Shown piece after piece: positions 12,603 to 24,509 of a stretch of 64,000 nucleotides of DNA. The stretch lies in NCBI GenBank assembly GCA_037176705.1, contig CM073886.1, positions 1,178,001-1,242,000 of the forward strand. The letters are read 5' to 3'. Positions within the stretch are counted from its first letter, which is position 1, and every line of letters begins with the position of its first letter. Both the position numbers and the translations under genes were made by a program. This stretch comes from Molossus alvarezi (Eukaryota; Chordata; Mammalia; Chiroptera; Molossidae). The notes beneath the pieces are model-generated. The model saw nothing but the letters and a program-made list of their open reading frames with translations. It did no database searches and was not told where the DNA came from.

Positions 12603-13602
12603 AGAAACTGTGTGAATAGTTACCCGTGGGCCTGCAAGGTGCTGAAGCACCAGATACCTGCATGATGAAGCAGGAACTGTGCCATCCAGTTACCCATGGA
12701 ATCTGAGAGGTGCTGAAACACAAGAGAGGTCTTGTGTGATTCAGCAGGCACAGCGCAATCAAGTTTCCCATGAGGTCTGTGGGGTGCTGAAGCACCATAG
12801 AGGTCTGCACAACACAATAGGGAAAGTGCCATCCAGTTACTCGCAGGACGTGCATTATGCCAAAACACCAGAAAAACCTGTGCGACCCAGCAAGGCACTG
12901 CACAATCTAGTTTTTCACGAGGTTTGTGGGGTGCTGAAGCACCAGTGAGGCCTGCGCAACCCACCAGAGACAGTAGCATCCGATTATCCAGGGGACATAC
13001 AGGGTACTGAAGCACCAGAGAAGCCTGTGCAACCTAGTAGTGACTGTGCCATCTAATTACCCAAGGGACCTCTGGGCTGTAAAAGCACCAGAGAGGCCTG
13101 TGCGACCCAGCAGGGACTGTGTGGTCTAGGTTCCCACTGCGCCTCCGGGCTGCTGAAGAACAAAAAAGGCCTGCACAACCAAGCAGGGAGTGTTCCATCC
13201 AGTTACCTTTGGGACCTGAGGCATGATAAAGCATCAGAGAGGCCTGGGCGACCCAGCAGGTAATGAGCCATCTAGTTACCCAAGGGGATGTGGGGTGCTG
13301 AAGCATCAAAGAGGCCTACAGAACCCAGCAAGGACTGTGCCATCCAATTACCAATGGAACCTGCTGGGTGATGAAGCACCAGAGAGGCGGTGCAACCCAG
13401 CAGGGACTGTTTCATCCAAGCGCCCATGGGATCTGAGGGGTGAGAAAGCAACAGAGAGGACCATGAGAAACAGCAGAGGCTGTACGATGTAGTTAACCTC
13501 AGGCCTGCAGGGTGCTGAAACATCAGAGGCCTCCGCCACACAGCAGAGACTGTGTGAACTAGTTACCCACTCTAACCACAAGGTGCTAAAACACCAGAGA
13601 GG
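12603..13602 (+). repeat. 73-bp monomer array, segment 2
   Basis: About 13-14 tandem units with a 72-73 bp period, for example ggcct at 13,095, 13,168, 13,241 and 13,313. The first 13 bases are the right-hand TSD of L1 C. The last 16 (taaaacaccagagagg, 13,587-13,602) are the left-hand TSD of L1 A. Monomers differ by several substitutions and small indels. The orientation matches the sense strand of the L1s whose 5'UTRs carry related monomers. Confidence 0.9.
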
Positions 13603-14800
13603 GAGAAGGAAAAATGGTGGCGGAGTAAATGGAGCTACACAGACCATCTCCCAGGACCAAACTGGATTCACAACGAAAATAAAGGCAAATCATTAGGAAG
13701 GGGCAACTGAAAGACACCTTGGAGGACCACTTAACGAGGGTCACTGATTCAATCCTGGTAGGCTTGCGAGCATGCGAGAGGGGGCCTGGAGCCCACGGTT
13801 TGCAGAGGCCTGGGCAAGGACCTGGGGATTCTGCAGTGGGAAGTGGCTGCTAAACCCTCCGTTGTGACCCCGCCCCAGTCCTGCGAATTCTCCTGTGGGA
13901 ACTCTCCTGCCGCCCAAACGCTCGGCTGGGGCCCCACGGACTTGCTGGTGCCAGGGAACTTGGTGGCGGTGGCAGCGGCAGGAAGTTGCTGCCAAAGCCT
14001 CCCCTGTGACCCTGCCAGAGTCCTGAGAACCCTGCTACCTGCTAAGCCCTCGGCTGGTGCCTCAAGGGCTGGCACGGACTGTCTCTGACCAGGGGCCTCA
14101 ACTGGATGCTCTGCATGCTAAGCCCTTGACGGGTGCCACACAGACTCGCGGGGACCAGGAGACTCTGCTGGAAGCTGCAGCAACCCCAGCAGTATCCCGC
14201 TACCGCGGCTCAATCCTGGGAATTCTGCTGAGTGCAAAACACTCTGATGGTGCCACAGCCTTGGCCGCACTTGGAAGGAAGCAGCGCTCTTGGGTTAAAA
14301 GTCCCACGCAGCTCCACGACGCAGAGTCTAAACAGAGGTTAAATTGGCAGCAGCCACTCAGCTTGAGGTCCAGCAGAGGGAAGGCAGACTGGACTGGAAC
14401 TGTGCGGGGACACTAGGGTTTTGGAGGGTGCTAAGAGCTTTCGCTGAGTGCAGCCTGACAGGACTGTGGTCATTTGGCTCCTTCCCAGGGCCCTGGGGAG
14501 AGGCAAGGCAGAGGCCCCTCCCTCAGAGATTCAATCCCACCTGGTGGCCATTGAAATGCTACTTGAGGCCCATTAACAATCAGCAGCTGCCCAAACCTCG
14601 GGAAATCCTCTTAAACTGAGAACCTGAGGAAGTTTTTCAGGCAATTCAGAAACCAAGGGTCTTCAGGTGACCTCTACTAATAGCCTCCAGGCAAAAAAAA
14701 AAAAAAAAAAAAAGCTAGAGGATAACTACCATTTCCGGGCTAACAACACTAACCAGAAAAGCTAAGACTTGAAGGTGGTGTTTAAAGTGGGTCCTCCTTG
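13603..14800 (+). promoter_or_regulatory. 5'UTR / promoter region of L1 A
   Basis: GC-rich leader of a full-length L1. An ATGGTGGCGG motif at about 13,614 resembles the YY1-type site at L1 5' ends. The motif ctaagccctcggctggtgcc recurs irregularly (about 13,920, 14,048, 14,124 and 14,242). Activity is inferred from family knowledge only. Confidence 0.6.
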
Positions 14801-15794
14801 GCTCATCCAAACCCAGGAAAGGGAAGCACAAACAGCAAAACACCAACACCCACAGGGTAAATTTGGCAGACTCCAAATCCCACAGTGATAGCCAAAATGG
14901 TGAAAAACAGAAACAAAAGCCAAATGAAAGAACGAGAAACCTCTACAGAAGATGAGATAAATGTGCAGTTAAGCAAGTTAACAGAACTAGAATTCAGAGC
15001 CATGATGTCGCAGAAGCTCAACAGCATGTGTAAGGATATGAGAACCATGAGTAAAGACATAGAAATGTTGAAAATCAACCATATGGAAATTAAAAACCAA
15101 CAGGAAAAAATGAAGAATGACATATCAGAAATGAAAAACACACTGGAAGGCCTATAAAGCAGAGTAGGAGAAGCTGAGGACCGGATCCGTGAATTAGAAG
15201 ACAGGCTAGAAAAAATCAACCAATCAGAAAACCAAAAGTAAAAACCGATTAAAAAACAGGAAGACAGCTTAAGAGAACTGTGGGACAACTGGAAACAGAA
15301 TAATATTCGCATCACAGGAGTCCCTGAAGAAGAAGAAAATAAGCAAGCATTAGAGAATATATTCAAAGAAATAGTGACAGAAAACTTCCCTAACTTGGTG
15401 AACGAAGGACGCATTCAAGTTCAAGAAGCACAGAGAGCCCCAAGTAAGAAGAACCCAAACAGGCCTACACCAAGACACATAGTAATCCAACTGCCAAAAA
15501 CTAAAGACAAAGAATCCTAAAAGCAGCAAGAGATAAGCAACAGGTTACCTACAAAGGAAACCCCATAAGGCTCTCAGCTGACTTCTCACAAGAAATACTA
15601 CAGTCAAGAAGGGAATGGAAGAAGTAATCAAGGTCATGAAAAACAAGGATCTGAATCCAAGACTACTCTACCCAACAAGGCTATCATTCAAAATAGAAGG
15701 TTAAATAAATAGCTTCCCAAACAAAAAAAAAAAGCCAAGGGAATACACTAGCACCAAACCAGCGCTGCAAGAAATGTTAAAAGAACTGCTGTAA
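14801..15794 (+). pseudogene. L1 A ORF1 (broken)
   Basis: Remnant of the ORF1p RNA-binding chaperone. The expected start codon (ATG in L1 G) reads GCT at 14,801-14,803. The frame is open at 14,885-15,157 (coiled-coil segment), then stops at TAA after 'NTLEGL'. A further in-frame stop lies in the 'ENQK*' linker. The RRM-like segment (NIRITGVPEEEE) and C-terminal domain follow in shifted frames up to the TAA at 15,792-15,794. A protein cannot be made intact. Confidence 0.9.
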
Positions 15795-15838
15795 TTAGCA
15801 GTAGTATGGGAAGAAAAATAGAACGACACTAAACAAAA

Positions 15839-18800
15839 ATGGCAATAAAGAAGTACATATCAATAATCACCTTAAATGTAAATGGACTGAATGCTCCAAT
15901 AAAAAGACACAGAGTAGCTGATTGGATAAGAAAGCATGACTCATCTATATGTTGTTTGCAAGAGACCCACCTCACAACTAAAGACTCACATAGATTGAAA
16001 GTGAAGGGATAGAAAAAAACTTCCAAGCAGAAGGGAAAAAAAAAAAAGCTGGGGTACCAATACTCATATCTGATAAAATAGATTTAAGAATGAAGGCCAT
16101 AATTAGAGACAAAGAAGGTCATTACATAATATTGAAAGGATCTACCCAACAGGAAGATATAACCTTGATAAACATATATGCACCCAATATAGGAGCACCA
16201 AAATATATTAAAAATCTTCTGGAGGACTTCAAAGGAGAAATCAATAGCAATACAATCATAGCAGGGGATTTCAACACCCCGTTGACTTTGCTGGATAGAT
16301 CCTCTAGAAAAAGTTAGCAAGGAAACAGAGACTCAAAATGAAGGACTAGACCAAATGGATTTAATAGATATCTACAGAGAACTACACCCCAAAACTACAG
16401 AATTCATATTCTTCTCAAGTGCACATGGGACATTCTCAAAGATACACCACATGTTAGGGCACAAACTACGTCTCTACAAGTTCAAGAAGATTGAAATTAT
16501 ATCAAGCATCTTCTCAGTTCACAACGGCATGAAACTAGAATCAATTGCAAGAACATACAAAGACATTCGACACATGGAAGCTAAATAGAATGTTATTAAA
16601 CAATGAATGGGTCACCGAGGAGATCAAGGAAGAAATCAAAAACTTCCTGGAAACCAATGAAAATGAAGACACAACAACACGAAATCTATGGGAAGCAGCG
16701 AAAGCAGTTCTGAGAGGGAAGTTCATAGCACTACAGGCCTACCTCAAAAAAGAAGAAAAATCTCTAATAGACTACCTAACCTCACAACTTAAAGAACTAG
16801 AGAGCAAACAAAAAGAAAACCCCAGCGCAAGTAGAAGGAAGGAAATAGTAAAGATCAGAGCAGAAATAAATGATATAGAGACCAAAAGAACAATTCAAAG
16901 GATCAATAATACAAAGAGCTGGTTTTTTGAAAATATAAACAAGATTGATGAACCCTTGGCTAGACTGACCAAGAAACAAAGAGAAAGAACCCAAATACAC
17001 AGAATCAGGAATGAAAAAGGAGAGATAACAACTGACACCACGGAAATACAATAGATTGTTAACAACTACTATGAACAATTATATGGCAACAAATTCGACA
17101 ATCTAAGCAAAATGGACACATTTCTAGAAACACATAGTCTCTCAAAACTAGATCAGGAAGAGATAGAAAACTTGAACAGACCAATAACAACAGAAGAAAT
17201 TGAAGATGTAGTCAAGACTCTCCCAGCAAACAAAAGTCCAGGCCCGGATGGCTTCACGAGAGAGTTTTCCCAAACATTCAAAGAAGAACTAACACCCATT
17301 CACGTCAAACCATTTCAAAAAATTCAAGAAGAAGGAAGACTTCCAAACTCGATTTATGAAGCCAACATAATTCTAATTCCAAAACCAGAAAAAGACACAA
17401 CAAAGAAAGAAAACTACAGACCAATATCCCTGATGAACATAGATGCCAAAATCCAGAACAAAATACTAGCAAATCCGATCCAACAATACACCAAAAAAAT
17501 TGTCCAGTATGACCAAGTGGGATTTATCCCAGGGATGCAAGGCTGGTACAATATTCGCAAATCCATAAATGTGATACACCACATAAATAAAATGAAGAAT
17601 AAAAACCACATGATAATAGCAATAGATGCTGAAAAACCTTCGAAAAAAATCCAGCATTCATTTCTGATAAAAACGCTCAGCAGTGTGGGAATAGAGGGAT
17701 CATAGCTAGACATAATAAAGGCCACATATGAAAGACCTACAGCCAACATCATACTCAATGCGCAAAAACGAAAAGCATTTCCCTTAAGAACAGGAACAAG
17801 GCAAGGATACCCACTTTCGCCACTTCTATTTAACATAGTACTGGAAGTCTTAGCCACAGCAATCAGACAGGAAGAAAAAATAAAAGGGATCCAAATTTGA
17901 AAGGGGGAAGTGAAATTGTCATTGTTTGCAGATGACATGATACTATACATAGAATACACCAAAGATTCCATCAAAAGTTTACTAGACTTAATAAGTGAAT
18001 TTAGCAAAGTAGCAGGATACAAAATTAATGTCAAGAAATCGACGGCATTCTTATACACTAATGATGAACTCACAGAAAGAGAAACTAAGCAAAAAATCCC
18101 ATTTACCCTTGGGGCAAAAAAAATCAAGATACTTAGGAATAAACTTAACCAAAGAAATAAAGGACTTATTCGCAGAAAACTACAGGTCATTGAAAAAAGA
18201 AATAGGGAAAGATATAAAAAAGTGGAAGCACATACCTTGTTCATGGATTGGGAGAATTAACATAATTAAAATGTCCATATTACCCAAAGCAATCTATAGA
18301 TTCAACGCAATACCCATCAAAATACCAACGGCATACTTCACAGAATTAAAAGAATTATTTCAAAAGTTCATATGGAACCAAAAAAGGCCTCGAATAGCTA
18401 CAGCAATCTTGAAAAGGAAGGACAAAGTTGAAGGGATCACAATAACAGATTTCAGGTTATACTACAAATCCACTGTAATCAAAACAGCCTGATACTGGCA
18501 CAAGAACAGGCATATAGACCAGTGGAACAGAACAGAGAACCTAGAAATGGACCCAAAGCAATATGCTCAATTAATATTTGACAAAGGTGGCAAGAGCATG
18601 CAGTGGAGTAAGGACAGCCTCTTTAATAAATGGTGCTGAATGAATTGGACAGCTACTTGCATAAAAATGAAACTAGACCATCAACTTACACCCTACACCA
18701 AAATAAACTCAAAATGGATAAAAGACTTAAATGTAACTCATGAACTCATAAAAATCCTAGAAGAGACTGTAGGTAAAAAAATTTCAGACATTATACGCAG

Positions 18801-19656
18801 CAGAATTTTTACTGACATGTCACCTAAGGCAACATAAACAAAAGAGAAAATGAACACATGGGACTACATCAAATTCAAAAGCTTCTGCACAGCGAAAGGT
18901 ACAATCATCAAAATGGAAAGTCTACCCACTGTATGGGAGAGCATAATTTCCAATGATATATCAGACAAGGGGTTAATTTCCAATACATATAGAGTGCTCA
19001 TACAACTCCACAAAAGGAAGATAAAGAATCCAATTAAAAAATGGGCAGGGGAACTGAATAGACACCTCTCTAAACAGGACATACAAATGGCTAAGAAACA
19101 TATGAAGAAATGCTCATCATCACTAATCATCAGAGAGATGCAAATTATATCAACGATGAGGTATCACCTCACACATGTCAGAATGGCCGCCATCAATAAA
19201 TCATCAAACAACAAGTGTTGGCAAGGGTGTGGACAAAAGGGGACGCTAGTACACTGCTGGAGGGAATGTAGACTGGTGCAGCCACTATGGAAAACAATAT
19301 GGTGTCACCTGAAAAAATTAAAATTTGAACTTTTATTTGACCCAGCGATCCCACTTCTAGGAATATATCCTAAGAAGCCTGAAACACCAACCAGAAAGAA
19401 CACATGCACCCCCATGTTTGTAGCAGCACTATTTACAATAGCTAAGATCTGGAAACAGCCCAAGTGTCCATCAGTAGAAGAATGGATAAAACAGCTGTGG
19501 TACATATACACAATAGAGTACTACGCAGCTGTATGAAAGAAAGATTTCTTATCCTTTGAGACTACATGGAGGGACCAGAAAAGTATCATTCTAAGTGAAA
19601 CAAGCCAAACAGAGAAAGACAAGTTTCATATGATCTCACTTATTTGTGGAATATAA
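15839..19656 (+). pseudogene. L1 A ORF2 (broken)
   Basis: Remnant of the endonuclease/reverse transcriptase. The start codon is at 15,839-15,841 and the family stop at 19,654-19,656, about 1,270 codons if unbroken. The endonuclease region has GDFNTPLT near 16,265. The open stretches 16,545-17,054, 17,112-17,705, 17,910-18,260, 18,640-18,837 and 18,850-19,536 follow the ORF2 order. [10 protein letters not shown] (RT active site) is present near 17,920-17,950. Inactivating changes include TAG after 'VGIEGS' (about 17,703), AEKPSKK in place of AEKAFDK (a lost RT motif A Asp), TGA stops near 18,490 and 18,639, and a TAA near 18,835. The right half is duplicated at 24,171-26,460. Confidence 0.92.
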
Positions 19657-19920
19657 TGAACATAACAGTCTGAGGAAGGGGGTAGTCCCAGAGACGCAGA
19701 AGTGGGATACAGACTGACAATCCCCTAAATAGGGGGGTGGTGGGGAAGAGATAAACCACAGAATTTATATGCATGTATGCATGAACAGTGGACATGGACA
19801 ACAAACTGGGGAAAGGGCAGGGAGGGAGGGGGATGGGGGAATCCTTGGGGGGAAAAGGAGAAACATCTGTAACAAAAATTAATGAATAAAAAATAAATAA
19901 GTTTAAAAATTAAAAAAAAA

Positions 19921-20424
19921 TAAAACACCAGAGAGGACTGTGCACCCAGAAGGAACTGTGACATCCAGTTACCCGCAGGACTTGCAGGTTGCTGAAACAC
20001 CAGAGAGGCCTGTGCAACGCAGCAGGCACTGTGCAATCTAGTTTTCCATGAGGCTTCTGGGGTGCTGAAGCACCAGAGAGTCCAGAGTCACCCAGCAGGG
20101 ATAATGCCATCTAGTTACACAAGATACCTGCATGTTGCTAAAACCAGAGAGGTCTGTGCAACCAGCAGACACTGTGCGATCTAGTTATTAACTGGGCATG
20201 AGGGGTACTGAAGCACCAGAGAGGCCTCTGTGACCCAGCAGGGACTGTGCGATTTACTTACCTGCAGGTACTGAGTGGTGCTAAAACATCTTAGAGACCC
20301 GTGCAACCCAGTAAGGACACCTTAGGGACAGCCCATGAGGCCTGTGAACTGCTGAAGCACCAGAGAGGCCTGTGCAACCCAGCAGGTATTGTGTCATCCA
20401 GTTACCCGTGGAACCTACTGGGTT
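19921..20424 (+). repeat. 73-bp monomer array, segment 3
   Basis: About seven monomers continuing the array beyond L1 A. It begins with the right-hand TSD of A (19,921-19,936). It ends abruptly at ...cctactgggttgc, followed by L1 ORF2 sequence (cgtatatgaaagaccta). It is copied at 26,725-27,228. Confidence 0.9.
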
Positions 20425-22253
20425 GCCGTATATGAAAGACCTACAGCCAACATCATACTCAATGGGCAATAATTAAAATCATTTTTTACAGACATGAACA
20501 AGACAAGAATCCCTACTTTTGCCAGTATTATTTAACATTGTACTAGAAGTCTTAGACACAGCAATCAGACAAAAAGAAAAATAGAAAAGGGATCCAAATT
20601 GGAAGAAGAAAGTAAAACGGTCACTATTCGCAGATGACATGCCACTATATGTAGAATACCCCAAAGACTCCATCAAAAATTTACTAGACTTAATAAATGT
20701 ATTTGGCAAAGTAGCAGGACACAAAGTTAATGTCAAGAAATTGATTACATTATTATACACCAATGATGAACTCACATAAAGGGAAACTAAAAAACCAATT
20801 CCATTAACCATTGCGGCAAAAAAATTAGGATACCTAGCAATAAACTTAACCAAAGAAATAAAGGGCCTTTCGCAGAAATATACAGGACATTGAAAGAAGA
20901 AATAGAGTAAGGTATCAAAAAGTGGAAGCACATATGGATTGGAAGAATTATCATTATTAAAATGTCCATACAACCCAAAGCAATCCAGAGATTCAATTCA
21001 ATCCCCACAAAAATAACAACGACATACATCACAGAACTAGAATAAATACTTCAAAAGTTTACATGGAACCAAAAAAGACCTCGAATACCCACATCAATCT
21101 TGAAAAAGAACAAATTTGGAGGGATCTCATTACCAGATTTCAGGTTATACTACAAAGTCTCTATAAGCAAAACAGCCTGGTACTGCCACAAGAACAGGCA
21201 TATAGACCAGTGGAACAGAACAGAGTACCCAGAAATGGACCCAAGGCAATATGCTTAATTAATATTTGACAAAGGTGGCAAGAGCATACAGTCGAGGAAA
21301 GACAGCCTCTTTAATAAATGGTGTTGGGAAAATTGGACAGCTACATGCAAAAAAAAAAAAAAAAGAAAGAAAGAAAAAGAAACTTGACTTCACCCTAAAA
21401 CATACAGAAGAACAAACTCAAACTGGATTAAAGACTTAAATGATGACTCATGAATCCATAAAAATCCTAGAAGAAACTGTAGGCAACAAAATTTCAGACA
21501 TCATACGCAGCAGAATTTTCACTGATATATCACCAAAGGCAACAGAAACAAATAAGAAAATGTACACATGGGACTACTTCAAACTCAAAAGCTTCTGAAC
21601 CACAAAAGAAACAAGCATTAAAATGGAAAGGGAACTCACCATATGGAAGAGTGTAATTGCCAATGATATATCAAATAAGGGGTTAATTACCAATATATGT
21701 AGAGTGTTCATACAACTCAACAAAAGAAAACCAAAGAACCCACGTAAAAAATGGGCAGAAGAACTAAATAGACACCTCTGCAAACAGGACATACAAATGG
21801 CTAAGAGACATATGAAGAAATGCTCATCATTAATCATCAGAGAGATGCAAATTAAAACAATAATGAGAAATGACCTCACACCTTTCAAAATGGCCACCAT
21901 TATCAAATCATCAAAGAATAAGAGTTGGCGAGGGTGTGGAGGAAAGGGGAGTCTAGTACACTGCTGATGGGAATGCAGACTGGTGCAACCACTATGGAAA
22001 TCAATATAGTGTTACCTCAAAAAATTAAAATTGAACTTCCATTTAACCCAGTGAACCCACTTCTGGGAATATAAACTAAAAAGTCTGAATCGCCAATCAG
22101 AAAAAAAATATGTACCCCCAAGATTATAGCAGCACTATTTACAGTAGCTAAGATCTAGAAACAGCCCAAATGCCCATTATAGACGCATTAATAAAAATGT
22201 CGTGGTATATATAAAAAATGGAGTACTATGCAGGTATAATAAAGAAAGATCTC
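20425..22253 (+). mobile_element. Old L1 element D (main part)
   Basis: Plus-strand L1 starting in ORF2 just before the RT palm and running toward the 3' end. It is interrupted at 22,253 by L1 B and continues at 33,508. ORF2 remnants include the active-site region 'SLFADDMPLY' near 20,625, an A-run (16 A) replacing part of the sequence at 21,349, and the open stretch 21,623-21,967 with the [16 protein letters not shown]-terminal Cys/His cluster. It is more diverged than A, B and G. Its left end joins the monomer array without a visible TSD. It is copied at 27,229-29,059. Confidence 0.85.
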
Positions 22254-24170
22254 CAGGCCCACACCAAGACACATAGGAATCAAACTGCCAAAAATTAAAG
22301 ACAAAGAGAGAATCCTAAAAGCAGCAAGAGATAAGCAACAGGTTACCTACAAAAGAAACCCCATAAGGCTCTCAGCTGACTTTTCACAAGAAACACTACA
22401 GGCTAGAAGGGAATGGCATGAAGTAACCACGGTCATGATAAACAAGGTTCTGAACCCAAGACTACACTACCCAGTAAGGCTATCATTCAAAATAGAAGGT
22501 CAAATAAAGAGCTTTTCAGACAAAAAAAGGCTAAGTGAATACATTAGCACCAAACCGGCGCTGCAAGAAATATTAAAAGGACTGCTGTAATTACCAGAAG
22601 AAATAGGAAGAAAAATAGAACCACACTAAACAAAAATGGCAATAAAGAAGTACATATCAATAATCACCTTAAATGTAAATGGACTGAATGCTCTCATAAA
22701 AAGACACAGAGTAGCTGATTGGATAAAAAAGCAGGACTCATCTATATGTTGTTTACAACAGACCCATCTCACAACAAAAGAATCACATAGATTGAAAGTG
22801 AAGGGATGGAAAAAATCTTTCAAGCAAACGGAAAAGAAAGAAAAGCTGGGGTAGCAATATTTATATCTGATAAAATAGACTTCAGATTGAAGGCCTTAAC
22901 TAGAGACAAAAAAGGCCACTATGTATTATTGAAAGGATCTATCCAACAGGAAGATATAACCTTGATAAACATATATGCACCCAATATAGCAGGAACAAAA
23001 TATATTAAAAAACTATTGGAGAACTTCAAAGGAGAAATAGATAGCTATACAATCACAGCAGAGGACTTCAACACCCCGCTCACATCACTGGATAGATCCT
23101 CTAGACAAAAAAATTAGCAAGGAAACAGAGACTCTAAATGAAGCACTAGACCAAATGGATTTAATAGATATCTACAGAGAACTACACCCCCAAACTAAGA
23201 ATTCACATTCTTCTCAAGTGCACATGGAACATTCGCAAAGATAGACCACATGTTAGGACACAAACTAAGTCTCTACAAGTTCAAGAAGATTAAAATTATA
23301 ACAAGCATCTTCTCAAACCACAATGGTATGAAACTAGAAATCAATTGCAAGAAGAACATACAAAGATATTTTAACACATGGAAGCTAAATAGAATGTTAT
23401 TAAACAATGAATGGGTCACCGAGGAGATCAAGGAAGAAATCAAAAACTTTCTGGAAACCAATGAAAATGAGGACACGACAATACAAAATCTATGGGAAGC
23501 AGCGAAAGCAGTTCTGAGAGGGAAGTTCATAGCACTACAGGCCTACCTCAAAAAAGAAGAAAAATCTCTAATAGACTACCTAACCTCACAACTTAAAGAA
23601 CTGGAGAGTAAACAAAAAGAAAACCCCAGAGCAAGTAGAAGGAAAGCAATAGTAAGGATTAGAGTAGAAATAAACGACATAGAGATCAAAAAAACAATTC
23701 AGAGGATCAATAAAACAAAGAGCTGGTTTTTCGAAAAGATAAACAAGATTGATGGACCCTTAGGTAGACTCACCAAGAAACAAAGAGAGAGAACCCAAAT
23801 ACATAAAATCAGAAATGAAAGAGGAGAGATAATAACTGACACCACGGAAATACAAAAGATTGTTAACAACTACTATGAACAATTATACGGCAACAAATTC
23901 GAAAATCTAAGCGAAATGGACATATTTCTAGAAACACATAGTCTCCCAAAACTGGATCAGGAAGAGATTGAAAACTTGAACAGAACAATAACAACAGAAG
24001 AAATTGAAGATATAATCAAGACTCTTCCAGCAAACAAAAGCCGAGGCCCGGATGGCTTCAAGGGGGAGTTACACCGAACATTCAAAGAAGAACTAATACC
24101 CATTCTCCTCAAACTATTTCAAAAAATTCAAGAAGAAGGAAGACTTTCAAACTCATTTTATGAAACCAGC
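22254..24170 (+). mobile_element. L1 element B, head (left duplicate)
   Basis: 5'-truncated L1 starting in the C-terminal third of ORF1 (caggcccacaccaag...). Its left TSD is aaagaaagatctc at 22,241-22,253, which recurs at 33,508-33,520 after the A-tail of the right copy. It holds the ORF1 end (stop about 22,588), the ORF2 start at 22,636 and the endonuclease region. Near 24,170 its sequence switches to that of L1 A because of the duplication crossover. Confidence 0.92.
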
Positions 24171-24509
24171 ATAATTCTAATTCCAAAACCAGAAAAAGAC
24201 ACAACAAAGAAAGAAAACTACAGACCAATATCCCTGATGAACATAGATGCCAAAATCCAGAACAAAATACTAGCAAATCCGATCCAACAATACACCAAAA
24301 AAATTGTCCAGTATGACCAAGTGGGATTTATCCCAGGGATGCAAGGCTGGTACAATATTCGCAAATCCATAAATGTGATACACCACATAAATAAAATGAA
24401 GAATAAAAACCACATGATAATAGCAATAGATGCTGAAAAACCTTCGAAAAAAATCCAGCATTCATTTCTGATAAAAACGCTCAGCAGTGTGGGAATAGAG
24501 GGATCATAG
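22636..24509 (+). pseudogene. Chimeric B/A ORF2 at duplication junction
   Basis: ORF2 begins at 22,636 with endonuclease sequence and is interrupted by frameshifts (an A-run near 22,815, and near 23,110 and 23,200). From 23,250 to 24,509 it is open for 419 codons. The first part matches L1 B and the last part, after about 24,170-24,199, matches L1 A, including the A-specific AEKPSKK and the TAG after VGIEGS. This is therefore a fusion made by recombination in frame. It covers the region from the endonuclease end to RT motif A. It cannot encode an active ORF2p. Confidence 0.9.

Larger units (their letters stand above)
13603..19920 (+). mobile_element. Full-length L1 element A
   Basis: A 6.3-kb plus-strand L1 with 5'UTR, ORF1, ORF2, 3'UTR and A-rich tail. 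It is flanked by the perfect 16-bp TSD taaaacaccagagagg at 13,587-13,602 and 19,921-19,936. The opposite strand at the left junction reads TTTT/AG, which fits the L1 endonuclease preference. The 5' end starts gagaaggaaaaatggtggcg. Both reading frames are broken. From 17,367 onward, A lies inside the left copy of the 6.8-kb tandem duplication. Confidence 0.95.
17367..24170 (+). repeat. Tandem duplication, left copy (6,804 bp)
   Basis: Contains the L1 A tail, array segment 3, L1 D and the L1 B head. It is nearly identical to 24,171-30,975. The differences I found by eye are T17,933/C24,737, G18,205/A25,009, an A-run of 16 versus 18 (21,349/28,153), an A-run of 7 versus 6 (about 23,107), A23,119/C29,924 and G23,635/T30,440. 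The left boundary lies in ORF2 of L1 A and the right boundary at the homologous point in ORF2 of L1 B. Confidence 0.95.

Noticed and set aside
12616..13602. Regular ~73-bp repeats considered as a CRISPR array
   Set aside because: The whole unit is repeated with no unique spacers, the units are diverged tandem monomers, and the surroundings are mammalian L1.
17414..18244. 276-codon hydrophobic open frame on the minus strand (also at 24,218-25,048; similar ones at 31,023-31,763, 40,002-40,739 and 55,612-56,196)
   Set aside because: It is exactly antisense to the RT region of L1 ORF2 in every copy. The A-rich sense strand leaves one antisense frame open and rich in Phe/Leu/Ile/Ser. No independent evidence of a membrane protein gene.
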